Positions 54,552 through 63,773 of a DNA stretch of 64,000 nucleotides are shown here, piece by piece (the first letter of the stretch is position 1; each line of letters opens with the position of its first letter). Where the stretch lies: contig JBGCCY010000168.1 of assembly GCA_045104975.1 (NCBI GenBank), positions 3,141 to 67,140 of the forward strand, in the 5' to 3' direction. Under the pieces are notes generated by a model. The model saw only the letters and a list, made by a program, of their open reading frames with translations. It had not been told where the DNA came from and did no database searches. The translations under genes and the position numbers were made by a program. This DNA is from CAJQQY01 sp045104975 (lineage in GTDB: Bacteria > Bacteroidota > Bacteroidia > Chitinophagales > Saprospiraceae).

Positions 54552-54635
54552 AGATTATGGATTTATGATTCACGATTATAGATTTCGAAAATTATGGATT
54601 CACGATTGAAGGTGATCCATCATCTTTAATCACTC

Positions 54636-56192
54636 TTACTTTGACGTTTTCTTAGTAAACATTTTATGAATGATCGTCCATTCTCCCTCGACCTTCAGCA
54701 ACATAAAATAATCGATATAAGGTGTCTCACTTTTTGGATGTGAAATTTCGACTTTGGCTACCGCAGCATCATTTTCAAAATCAATCGAAAGAATTTTTCC
54801 ATTTTCGCCTGTTGGTTGACCTTCCTTGGTATCCTTGATATAATCAGTTCCCGACCAAACTTTGAACGCTCCTTTCTTCACATAATATAAATTCAAGTCA
54901 GGATGAAAAGCCTTTTTCAAAAGTTCAGGTTTTCCGCCAGTTGAACCTTCGATATATTTCATTAAAGTTTTAGTAATGAGTTCTTTTTCCGTTGACACAC
55001 TTTTCAAACTTATCAGATTTTTAGTTTTTTGCTCAGCTTGAATTTTTTCAATCATTTGAGTAGCGTTGCTATTTTCAGGATTGAGTGCAAACGATTTTTT
55101 GTAATTTTTAATGGCAGCATTATATTTTTTATTGGCAAATAATGCTTCTCCATAACTATCATATAGGTTCGCATTTTTAGGAAATAATTTTGTTCCATAT
55201 TCAAAAATGGCACTCGCACCTTTTGCATTTCCTTTGTCATTCAACCATTCGTAGCCAATCGTATTTAGGAAATTAGCGAAGTCCCCTTTAAAGTTTTCTA
55301 AGTCTTTACCTATTTTTCCTTGGCTATCTTTTTCCCATGCTTCTCGAATGTATCTTGTTGGATTTTCAGCATCGTTATACTTCGAATAAATCTCATAGCC
55401 TTTGGTATCTTTTGGAAAAAGTTCGGGAATTAAAAGTGTATGCGCTCCTTTTTGCAATTCCTCTTTTAAATTAATTTCTACAAAGTTTTCATAGTTTTGA
55501 TAATGATAAACCCGAACGACCAAGTTTTCCAAATCATAAATTGTGGAATATTGTGTTGCTCGATCTTGTGCTAAATTTTTCATCACCAACCCACAATAAT
55601 CAACAGAAGGAGTTGCCTTTGAACTGTTGATAAATTTCAAACCATTTTGATAAAAAGGTATATTGACATCCGCAAGTGATTTAGTTTGAGATGGATAAAA
55701 ATTGGAAAAAGATTTTTCTGCATCATTTCCAATAATTAATTCATCACCTTCCACAATTAAGTAATCTCCTTTTTGGTCTACGAATACAATCATAGAATTA
55801 GTGAAACCGCCCAAGTTTATTTTAGCTAAATAAGCTTTTACATCATTCACCGAAGCATAGGAATGCATGATGTGACGAATCATTTTACTTATCGACATTT
55901 TAGTTTTTCCTTTGGTATTTTTCACCTCTAAATAAGGCATTGCAAATCCATCAAACATTAAACCTCCGTCATTGATTGCTCCTTGTGCAAATCCATCAAT
56001 GAACCCAACATTCATAATTCCATACTTTTCATTTCCTTTGGGCGTAAACCAAATTTGCGTATTCGGATTATGCCAATCTTCATTATTCCCAACAATGGTT
56101 TTTTCATCGTGAGTTATTTTATACATACTACACGCATAAGTTGCATTGGAAAATAACAATATAATTACAAGTGAAATCAAGATGTTTTTCAT
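54636..56192 (-). CDS. Secreted Ntn-hydrolase with TPR and NTF2-like domains
   Basis: The 518-residue protein has a signal peptide ending TYA, so cleavage exposes Cys21 as N-terminal nucleophile (CSMYKITHDEKTIVGNNEDWH). This fits the linear-amide C-N hydrolase group of penicillin V acylases and bile-salt hydrolases. Residues about 325-395 form TPR-like helices (YDSYGEALFANKKYNAAIKNYKKSFALNPEN). Residues about 405-518 form an NTF2/lumazine-binding-like domain. It is first after the sigma-54-like promoter at 56288-56303 and precedes member 11. Cleavage of an acyl-amide or peptide linked to permease traffic is possible but unproven. Confidence 0.78.
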   Translation of the reverse strand: MKNILISLVIILLFSNATYACSMYKITHDEKTIVGNNEDWHNPNTQIWFTPKGNEKYGIMNVGFIDGFAQGAINDGGLMFDGFAMPYLEVKNTKGKTKMSISKMIRHIMHSYASVNDVKAYLAKINLGGFTNSMIVFVDQKGDYLIVEGDELIIGNDAEKSFSNFYPSQTKSLADVNIPFYQNGLKFINSSKATPSVDYCGLVMKNLAQDRATQYSTIYDLENLVVRVYHYQNYENFVEINLKEELQKGAHTLLIPELFPKDTKGYEIYSKYNDAENPTRYIREAWEKDSQGKIGKDLENFKGDFANFLNTIGYEWLNDKGNAKGASAIFEYGTKLFPKNANLYDSYGEALFANKKYNAAIKNYKKSFALNPENSNATQMIEKIQAEQKTKNLISLKSVSTEKELITKTLMKYIEGSTGGKPELLKKAFHPDLNLYYVKKGAFKVWSGTDYIKDTKEGQPTGENGKILSIDFENDAAVAKVEISHPKSETPYIDYFMLLKVEGEWTIIHKMFTKKTSK

Positions 56193-56287
56193 GTCTTTAT
56201 TTTTATTTCTTTACAATTAAATGAGTTTCCTCTTTGGAAGAGAATTTTTATTCCTAATAAAAAGAGCAATTCGTTCAAGAATAAAGT

Positions 56288-56303
56288 CCAATGGATATGC
56301 CAA
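56288..56303 (-). promoter_or_regulatory. Sigma-54-like promoter upstream of the Ntn-hydrolase gene
   Basis: The minus strand reads TTGGCATATCCATTGG, GG-N10-GG like the box at 51937-51952 and identical to it in 14 of 16 positions. It lies about 96 bp before the start codon. Confidence 0.55.
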
Positions 56304-56366
56304 TAAATCAACTTACTGACTATCAATAATTTACAAAGCAAATAAAATAGAAATTGTTTTTTGAGT

Positions 56367-56401
56367 GTCCATATTTGAACAGTTATCGTTCAAATATGGA
56401 C
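56367..56401. promoter_or_regulatory. Inverted-repeat activator site upstream of the Ntn-hydrolase promoter
   Basis: GTCCATATTTGAAC (56367-56380) and GTTCAAATATGGAC (56388-56401) are perfect 14-bp inverted arms around 7 bases. The 35-bp element matches 52016-52050 and also begins exactly 64 bp from the -24 box. Confidence 0.65.
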
Positions 56402-56421
56402 GAAAAAATAATAGCATTTTT

Positions 56422-58833
56422 TTACTCATCTTTTAAAGACTGAACAGGATTCGCACTTGCCGCTTTTATGGTTTGTAAACCAACTGTCGCCCACGCAATA
56501 AATAAAACCAATAAAGCAGGAATAAAAAATAGCCACCACGTAAGAGTAATGTTATAAGCAAAGTTATCTAACCAACTTTGAGCGATGAGATAACTGATTG
56601 GAATAGAAATACAGATAGCTATTATGACTGTTTTAGTAAAATCACTTGTCAGCATTTTTACGATTTCAAAAACACTTGAACCTAAAACTTTTCGGATGCC
56701 GATTTCTTTTTTTCTTCGCTCAGCTGTGAACATAGCCAAACCAAATAATCCTAAACATGAAATTAAAATGGCTAAGCCAGCAAAATATTTTGACAAAGTT
56801 GAGACCTTGGTTTCTGCTTCGTAAAGCGCTTGGTATTCATCATCTAAAAAGGTAAACTCAAAAGAATAAGCAGGAAGAAACTCTTGATGAATCTTTTTGA
56901 TTTTATCGATTGTAATTGTCTCTGTTCCTGCTTTTATTTTAAGCATTATATTTCCTCCATGTGAGTCAAATCTAAAAATGAGTGGTTCTAATTCATTATG
57001 AAGTGATCCGTAATGGAAATTTTTTACTACGCCAATTATTTCACTTCCTCCATTCATGGATATTTTTTGGCCAATTGGATTTTCAATTTCCATCTTCTTC
57101 ACCGCCGCTTCATTTAAGATTACTTTGCTATAGCTATCATTATGCTCTTTTGAAAAAGTACGCCCTGCTCCTAATTCTATTCCTAAAGTTTCAATAAAGT
57201 CATATCCTATAATTGGCGATTTAAAAATAAAATTTCTGTTGCTTTCATCACCATTCCATATAAGTCCACTTTGCCCATATACTTTGGTCAAAATATTTCC
57301 TGACATATTAGTTACTGTAATAACCTCCGGAACTTCTTTTAAGCGAGACATAAAAGAGTAAAATTTCTCATTAGAATTTCCTTCTTGATTTAATCCATTC
57401 CATTGATCGTAGAGATTACCTTTCCATTCGAAACTAATAATGTTATCTCTGTTATAACCTAGATTTTTAGATTGAGTCATTTCGATTTGTTCGTTAACAA
57501 CCAAAAGACCAACTATAAAAAGGATAGATAATGCAAACTGAAAAACTACTAACCCTTTCCTTATCCATTGCTCTCCAAATGAAATATTCAACTTTCCTTT
57601 CAATACGGTTACTGACTTAAAACTGGATAAATAAAATGCGGGGTAGCAACCAGCAATAAATCCAGTCAAAAGAGTAATACCCAAAGCAGAACTGATGAGT
57701 TCAATATCCCATACCAATTGAAGCGTCTTTCCAGTTATCTGATTAAACTGTGGTAAAAACAATATCATCATAATCACAGCAGCGATTAATGATAAAAATG
57801 AAATTAGAATGGACTCACTTATAAATTGAAAAACTAAATTACGACGGGAAGCACCGATAGTCTTTTTGATTCCAATTTCTTTCATTTTTAACGATGCCCT
57901 TGCTGTAGATAAATTCATAAAATTGACACAAGCAATCAATAAAATGAAAAATGCAATAAGAGAAAATAAACGAACGTAAGTAATTCTTCCTCCTGTTATT
58001 TTCCCATTTTCATATTGACCATGCAAATATTTATCAGAATATTTTTGAGCAAATAAAGTGCTTTTTGAATTGCCTTCCGCTTTTGTTTTTAATAATCCTT
58101 TTATTTTTTGATTGAATTGATTTAAGTTGGTTCCTTTCTTTAAAACCACATATGTATCTGCATAACCTCCTGTCCATTCTTTTGACCATTGATCATTTGA
58201 TAATAATTGTTCAATATTAAAAACAACATCAAATTGTTCTGTTGAGTTGGATGAAGGAGTCTTAAAAATTCCTGTAATTTGAAATGTTCCTTGAAAGCCA
58301 GTATGCTCCCACTCCAATGTTTTTCCAATTAGGTTATCTGTTGTACTAAATAATTTATTTGCTAAATCTTCAGAAATCACAATACTTGATTTGTCAACCA
58401 ATACTTGATCTTTGTCTCCTTCAATTAAATCATAAGAAAACACCTGAAAATAATCTTTACTTGAAATCAATCCTTTTGCAGCTATTTGATTCTTGCCATT
58501 TGAAAAAACCCCTTTCTTTCCTTGCCAATTAAAAAAGTCATTAACACTTATGGCATACTCTATTTCTGGCATCGTCTTTTTCAATTCTTCTGCCAATGGA
58601 GTTGGTGTCTCTTCCAATGTTAAGACACGCGGAGATAAATCAAGATTATGCATTACTTGATAAAGCTGACTATCCTGCTCATGGAATTTATCCATATTCA
58701 TCTCATCATTCACCCACAAATAAATCAAGAGTGCACAAGCCAATCCAGTAGACAAACCAATGAGGTTAATCAAAAAAGAAGTTTTATTCTTTTGAAAACT
58801 TCGAAATGTAAGTTTAATGTTATGCTTCCACAT
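56422..58833 (-). CDS. MacB/FtsX-type ABC permease, array member 12
   Basis: The 803-residue member of the double-lysine clade pairs with member 13: MWKHNIKL start, MKEIGIKKTIGASR and KKEIGIRKVLGSSV plus MLTSDF, tail NPVQSLKDE. Post-TM1 NMDKFHEQDSQLYQV; pre-TM6 FLDDEYQALYEAE. Extra length lies in the second periplasmic domain (SFEWKGNLYDQWNGLNQEG). Only 18 bp from member 13. The activator site lies just beyond its stop codon. Confidence 0.9.
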   Translation of the reverse strand: MWKHNIKLTFRSFQKNKTSFLINLIGLSTGLACALLIYLWVNDEMNMDKFHEQDSQLYQVMHNLDLSPRVLTLEETPTPLAEELKKTMPEIEYAISVNDFFNWQGKKGVFSNGKNQIAAKGLISSKDYFQVFSYDLIEGDKDQVLVDKSSIVISEDLANKLFSTTDNLIGKTLEWEHTGFQGTFQITGIFKTPSSNSTEQFDVVFNIEQLLSNDQWSKEWTGGYADTYVVLKKGTNLNQFNQKIKGLLKTKAEGNSKSTLFAQKYSDKYLHGQYENGKITGGRITYVRLFSLIAFFILLIACVNFMNLSTARASLKMKEIGIKKTIGASRRNLVFQFISESILISFLSLIAAVIMMILFLPQFNQITGKTLQLVWDIELISSALGITLLTGFIAGCYPAFYLSSFKSVTVLKGKLNISFGEQWIRKGLVVFQFALSILFIVGLLVVNEQIEMTQSKNLGYNRDNIISFEWKGNLYDQWNGLNQEGNSNEKFYSFMSRLKEVPEVITVTNMSGNILTKVYGQSGLIWNGDESNRNFIFKSPIIGYDFIETLGIELGAGRTFSKEHNDSYSKVILNEAAVKKMEIENPIGQKISMNGGSEIIGVVKNFHYGSLHNELEPLIFRFDSHGGNIMLKIKAGTETITIDKIKKIHQEFLPAYSFEFTFLDDEYQALYEAETKVSTLSKYFAGLAILISCLGLFGLAMFTAERRKKEIGIRKVLGSSVFEIVKMLTSDFTKTVIIAICISIPISYLIAQSWLDNFAYNITLTWWLFFIPALLVLFIAWATVGLQTIKAASANPVQSLKDE

Positions 58834-58851
58834 GATAATTAGGATTTAGAG

Positions 58852-61215
58852 TTATTCATCTTTTAATGACTCCACAGGATTGACACTTGCCGCTTTTATC
58901 GTTTGCATTCCGACCGTGCACCATGCAACAAAAAGCACCATCAAACTAGGCACTAAAAATAGCCACCAACTTAATTCAATTCCATAGGCAAAATTTGCCA
59001 TCCAACTTTTTGCAATTAAAAAACTAATGGGCAACGAAATCAAAATGGCAATAAAAACTGTTTTGGTAAAATCACTTGTCAGCATTCGAACAATTCCAAA
59101 AATACTTGAACCCAATACTTTTCGAATTCCAATTTCTTTTTTTCTTCGTTCAGCGGTGAACATCGCCAAGCCAAACAATCCTAAGCAAGAAATAACAATT
59201 GCCAAACCACTAAAGTATTTTGATAATGTGGCTACTCGACTTTCTGCTTCATACAAGGCTTGATAATCATCATCTACAAATGAATATTCAAAAGGAAATG
59301 CAGGATGAAATTTTTGGAAAACTTCTTCTAATTTGACGATGGCAGTTTTTTCCTCACCTGATTTTATTTTTACCAGAATATTATTCCCTCGGGTTGTAAC
59401 CCTGAAAATTAATGGTTCAATTTTATGATGAATAGAGCCATAATTAAAGTCATTGACTACTCCTATTATTTCTCGAAGGGTGTCACCGTAACCAATATTC
59501 ATTCCTACAGGATTATCTAACTGCATCATTTTTCGAGCAGATTCATTGATGATAATTTTATTAAAATCCTCTTGATGTTCTAGGGAGGGAGTCCGTCCTG
59601 CAAGCAATTCAATATCCATCGTCTCTATCACATCAGGTCCAATAATTGGCGACTTAAAAGAATATTTTTTATCATCCTCTTGACCTCGCCATGAATATCC
59701 GCCTTGCGTACCTCTTCCACTCTGTAAATCCCCCCACATACGACCAGCATTCAATACCCCTGAAACATTTTTCACTTCGGTTATAAATGTTTCTGATTTA
59801 GCTGTATTTGGTCTTTTAAAACTCAGTACGTTATCTCGCTGATATCCTAAATTTTGAGTCTGGATAAATTCCATTTGCTGTTGTACAACGAGTACTCCAA
59901 CGATAAAAATGATTGACAAACCAAACTGAAATACTACTAACCCTTTCCTTATCCATTGTTCGCCAAAAGAAATAATTCTTTTTCCTTTTAATACTTCTGA
60001 AGGTTTAAATTGGGAAAGATAAAATGCGGAATAGCTTCCAGAAACCAACCCAGTAAAAAGAGTAATTAAGAATAATGTGATTACAAAATTGAAACTCCAA
60101 TTAAACTTCAGCGCTTTACTTGTAATGTCATTGAAGCTTGGCATAATCATCAGTACTAAAAGTAATGCAATCAATAAAGACAAAAATGACATCAAAATGG
60201 ATTCACTCAAGAACTGTTGAATAAGTGATTGACGATTTGCCCCTATCGTTTTTTTCACTCCTATTTCTTTCATTTTGGTAGAGGCTTGTGCAGTAGATAA
60301 GTTTATAAAATTGATACATGCGATCAATAAGATAAAAGCGGCAATAATCGAAAACAACCAAACGTAACTGATTCGGCCTCCAGCAATTTTTCCATTCTCA
60401 TATTTTCCATTCAAATATTTATCAGAAAATCGCTGCGCGAAAAGTCGAGATTTTTTTCTCTCATCAGTCTTTGTATTCATAAAAGGAGCCAATCTATTAT
60501 TGAATTTTTCTGCATCTATCTCAGGTTTTAAAACAAAGAAAGTTTTAGCATAATCTCCATTCCATTTCCCAGCATATTCATCTGCATCAACCAACAATTG
60601 CATATTCCAGACAAAGTCAAATTGAAGTGTAGAATTACTAGGTGGCGTTTCAAATACTGCTGCTATTCGAAATAATTTTTCTTCTTGATATCTTTTACAT
60701 TTTATGGTTTTTCCAATTACATTTTCAGTTGTTGAAAATAAGTCTCGAGCAAATTTTTCGGAAATGGCAATATTATTTTTGTCTTTTAAAAAACTCTGCC
60801 CATCACTTTTTTTTATAGGAAAAGTAAATACTTCGAAGAAATTTTCACTCGCATACAATCCTTCGGCAATTACACTTTTGTCGTCAAAAGAGAATACTCC
60901 TTTTGGACTTTCTTCCCTACTACTAATATTAGTTGCTGCTTCTATTTCAGGTAAATCTTGCTCTAATGCATTGGCTAAAAGAATTGGGGTAATCTCCCAA
61001 GTTGCAATTTTTTGAGGAAATTGACGGGCTTGTAAAACTTGAAATAATCGGTCATTCTTATCATGGAATTTATCAATATTAATCTCATCATTTACCCACA
61101 AATAAATCAGAAGTGCACAAGCCAAACCAGTTGACAAACCAATTAGGTTAATTAAAAAAGAAGTCTTATTTCTTTTAAAATTTCGAAAGGCGAGTTTGAT
61201 ATTATGTTTCCACAT
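58852..61215 (-). CDS. MacB/FtsX-type ABC permease, array member 13
   Basis: The 787-residue paralogue of member 12 has MKEIGVKKTIGANR and KKEIGIRKVLGSSI plus MLTSDF, post-TM1 NIDKFHDKNDRLFQV, pre-TM6 FVDDDYQALYEAE and tail NPVESLKDE. The terminal TM segments and both coupling motifs are nearly those of member 12, while the periplasmic domains differ. A 63-bp gap with no clear promoter separates it from member 14. Confidence 0.9.
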   Translation of the reverse strand: MWKHNIKLAFRNFKRNKTSFLINLIGLSTGLACALLIYLWVNDEINIDKFHDKNDRLFQVLQARQFPQKIATWEITPILLANALEQDLPEIEAATNISSREESPKGVFSFDDKSVIAEGLYASENFFEVFTFPIKKSDGQSFLKDKNNIAISEKFARDLFSTTENVIGKTIKCKRYQEEKLFRIAAVFETPPSNSTLQFDFVWNMQLLVDADEYAGKWNGDYAKTFFVLKPEIDAEKFNNRLAPFMNTKTDERKKSRLFAQRFSDKYLNGKYENGKIAGGRISYVWLFSIIAAFILLIACINFINLSTAQASTKMKEIGVKKTIGANRQSLIQQFLSESILMSFLSLLIALLLVLMIMPSFNDITSKALKFNWSFNFVITLFLITLFTGLVSGSYSAFYLSQFKPSEVLKGKRIISFGEQWIRKGLVVFQFGLSIIFIVGVLVVQQQMEFIQTQNLGYQRDNVLSFKRPNTAKSETFITEVKNVSGVLNAGRMWGDLQSGRGTQGGYSWRGQEDDKKYSFKSPIIGPDVIETMDIELLAGRTPSLEHQEDFNKIIINESARKMMQLDNPVGMNIGYGDTLREIIGVVNDFNYGSIHHKIEPLIFRVTTRGNNILVKIKSGEEKTAIVKLEEVFQKFHPAFPFEYSFVDDDYQALYEAESRVATLSKYFSGLAIVISCLGLFGLAMFTAERRKKEIGIRKVLGSSIFGIVRMLTSDFTKTVFIAILISLPISFLIAKSWMANFAYGIELSWWLFLVPSLMVLFVAWCTVGMQTIKAASVNPVESLKDE

Positions 61216-61278
61216 GGTTTAGTTTTTTTGATTTGACATTTTAGATATTCCAAATTTTTCAGATCTGCCATATCTGCT

Positions 61279-63735
61279 TTATTCATTTCGCAAACTTTCA
61301 ATAGGGTTTCCAAATGCTGCTTTCAACGATTGAAAACTGATAGTGAAAAATGCAATTCCTAATGCAATTCCTCCTGAAAAAATAAAAACAGTTGCTTCCA
61401 TCGAAATTCGATATTCATACGCTTGCAACCATTGCTGCGAACAATACCAAGCAATCGGCATGGCTAACAATACTGCTACAAAAACTAATTTTAGAAAATC
61501 AAGAGAAAGTAATTTTACTATTTGTGAAACGGAACTTCCTAGCACTTTTCGAATTCCAATCTCCTTCGTTCGCAAATGTGCGGTGTACGATGCTAAACCA
61601 AACAAACCTAAGCAAGCCACGAAAATCGTAAGGAAAGTAAAGAACAAAAGTATTTGTCCAAAATTTTTATCGGCTTGATAAAGTCGAGCAAATTGATCAT
61701 CCAAGAAAGTGTATTCAAATGCATTATTTGGAAAGAACGATTCGTAGCTAGTTTTCACTTGAGCGATGGTTCTGTCAATATCGGTAGTCGCTAATTTTAC
61801 AGAAACAGGATTGAACGTTCCATAATAAGGAACGATAACTAAAGGTTCAATTGCATGATGAATCGACCGTTGATGATAGTCCTTGAATACACCTACCACA
61901 GTATAATCATTTCCATAAAAATTAAATACTTGACCAAGTGCACCTTCATCGGATTCAATCCCAACCATTTTTCTAGCCGCTTCATTGATGACAATATTTT
62001 TAACTAAGCTACCATCAGTATTAGAATCATCTGGTCGAAAAAACCGTCCTGCTAAAGTTTTTAAATCATAAGTGTCATCATATTTCGAATCGGCATTGAT
62101 GACGTTACTCATAAAAGAAGTATTGTTTTCATCGCCTTTAACTTTTAAACTAAAAATCCTACCCGTTCTTTGCCCTGGCACTCGACTAGAAGAATTGGCA
62201 CTTTTGATATTTGGAAACTGACTTAACGATGCTGTAAACGCATTCATTTTTTCAATAAATAAACTATCCCAACCAGTCAACTCTGGTCCATTAAAAACCA
62301 TAACTTGATCAATCTTGACACCAAGATCTTTTTGGTTTAAAAATTTTATTTGCCGATAAACAAACATCGTGATGATGATCAAACTGATAGACATCGTAAA
62401 TTGAGAAACCACTAAACCTTTCCGCAGGAATCGACTGCTTGTTGTATTTTGAAATTTTCCTTTCAAAACTTCCGGCGTATTTTTGCTAGAAAGCAAATAC
62501 GATGGATACAATCCTGAAATCAAAATCCCTAAAGAAATCAACAACCCAAATCCTCCGTACATCAAATACGAAAGTGAATCCAAATGTGGAATGACAGACC
62601 CAGATTGATCAACTCCCATCACATCATAAAACCAAGGTTGAAATAAAAACGTCAATGGAACTGCTAGCATAACCGCTAATATATTTACAAAAAATGCTTC
62701 TTGTAAAAACTGAGCTGTCAGTTGTCTTCTCCCTGCTCCAATCACTCTTCGCAAACCAACTTCCTTCGCTCGTTCGATCGCTTTGACAGAAGATAAATTG
62801 ATATAGTTGACCCAAGCAATTACCAAAATCATAATCGCAATTGCCAATAATGACCACACCGATCGGGCACTTCCAGTTTTCGTAATTTTATATTCTAAGT
62901 CAGAAGAATAAAGGTAGGCATCTGCAAGTGGTTGCAAGAAGAACTTTTCTTCGCTTTGGGTGAGCCCTTCATCAACAAAATATTTTTTGGAAAAAGCAGG
63001 GAATTTTGTTTCCAAAACTGCTGCATCTGCTTTAGGATCTAACTCAACATAATGATAGAAGTCAGACCAGTCCCAACTGTTGTCAGCACCTTCACCAGAG
63101 TATCGAACGAAGGTTGCATAACTTCCTAAAATAGTTGGATTAAAAATAGAGTTGGAAGGAAAATCTTTGAGTACGCCGACAACTTTGGAAGGGTGTTCAT
63201 CTCTATCCATCACTATAGATTCTCCGATTATGGATTCGTAATTTCTATTTCGAATATCAAATAATTGCTTGGCTATTTTTTCGGTCAAGACTACTTGATT
63301 CGTTTCCGAAAGTGCTGTTTTTCTATCTCCTGCTAATAATTCAAAATCAAACATTTCGAAAAAATGCTCATCCGTAAATTGCGCGTCATCAATGCGTAAG
63401 ATTTTTTTATCCTTTGCAATATTCATCGTCCCTTGATAAGAAATTCGAGTATTGTTGATTACTTCAGGATAATCTTTAAACATAGTTGGACCAATCGTCG
63501 GATAGGTAATTGCTCCTCTTTGAACCATCTCTCCATTTTGATATCGCTCATTTATGACTCGATAAATTTGATCAGATTTTGTGTGAAATTTATCATAACT
63601 CAATTCAACTATTCCCCATCCAAAAATGGTTAATGCTACTACAAAACCTACCGACAAACCAATCAAGTTTATCAAAAATGTACTTTTATCTTTTTTGAAT
63701 TTTCTAAAGACAAGACGAAGATTGTGTTTTAACAT
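61279..63735 (-). CDS. MacB/FtsX-type ABC permease, array member 14 (next to the ATPase)
   Basis: At 818 residues this is the longest permease, with a distinctive first coupling motif AKEVGLRRVIGAGR and KAIERAKE before it; the second is TKEIGIRKVLGSSV plus LLSLDF. Post-TM1 SYDKFHTKSDQIYRV; pre-TM6 FLDDQFARLYQAD; tail NPIESLRNE. It lies 38 bp after the ATPase gene and so is the likeliest dedicated partner of that ATPase. Confidence 0.9.
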   Translation of the reverse strand: MLKHNLRLVFRKFKKDKSTFLINLIGLSVGFVVALTIFGWGIVELSYDKFHTKSDQIYRVINERYQNGEMVQRGAITYPTIGPTMFKDYPEVINNTRISYQGTMNIAKDKKILRIDDAQFTDEHFFEMFDFELLAGDRKTALSETNQVVLTEKIAKQLFDIRNRNYESIIGESIVMDRDEHPSKVVGVLKDFPSNSIFNPTILGSYATFVRYSGEGADNSWDWSDFYHYVELDPKADAAVLETKFPAFSKKYFVDEGLTQSEEKFFLQPLADAYLYSSDLEYKITKTGSARSVWSLLAIAIMILVIAWVNYINLSSVKAIERAKEVGLRRVIGAGRRQLTAQFLQEAFFVNILAVMLAVPLTFLFQPWFYDVMGVDQSGSVIPHLDSLSYLMYGGFGLLISLGILISGLYPSYLLSSKNTPEVLKGKFQNTTSSRFLRKGLVVSQFTMSISLIIITMFVYRQIKFLNQKDLGVKIDQVMVFNGPELTGWDSLFIEKMNAFTASLSQFPNIKSANSSSRVPGQRTGRIFSLKVKGDENNTSFMSNVINADSKYDDTYDLKTLAGRFFRPDDSNTDGSLVKNIVINEAARKMVGIESDEGALGQVFNFYGNDYTVVGVFKDYHQRSIHHAIEPLVIVPYYGTFNPVSVKLATTDIDRTIAQVKTSYESFFPNNAFEYTFLDDQFARLYQADKNFGQILLFFTFLTIFVACLGLFGLASYTAHLRTKEIGIRKVLGSSVSQIVKLLSLDFLKLVFVAVLLAMPIAWYCSQQWLQAYEYRISMEATVFIFSGGIALGIAFFTISFQSLKAAFGNPIESLRNE

Positions 63736-63773
63736 GGCGTTTTTTTTTGAGGAAAAATAGAAATTTTGGTTTC

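Noticed and set aside
27089..63735. Possible insertion sequences or a composite transposon in the array
   Set aside because: No transposase, no terminal inverted repeats bounding a unit; the repeats are paralogous coding sequence and short gap palindromes.
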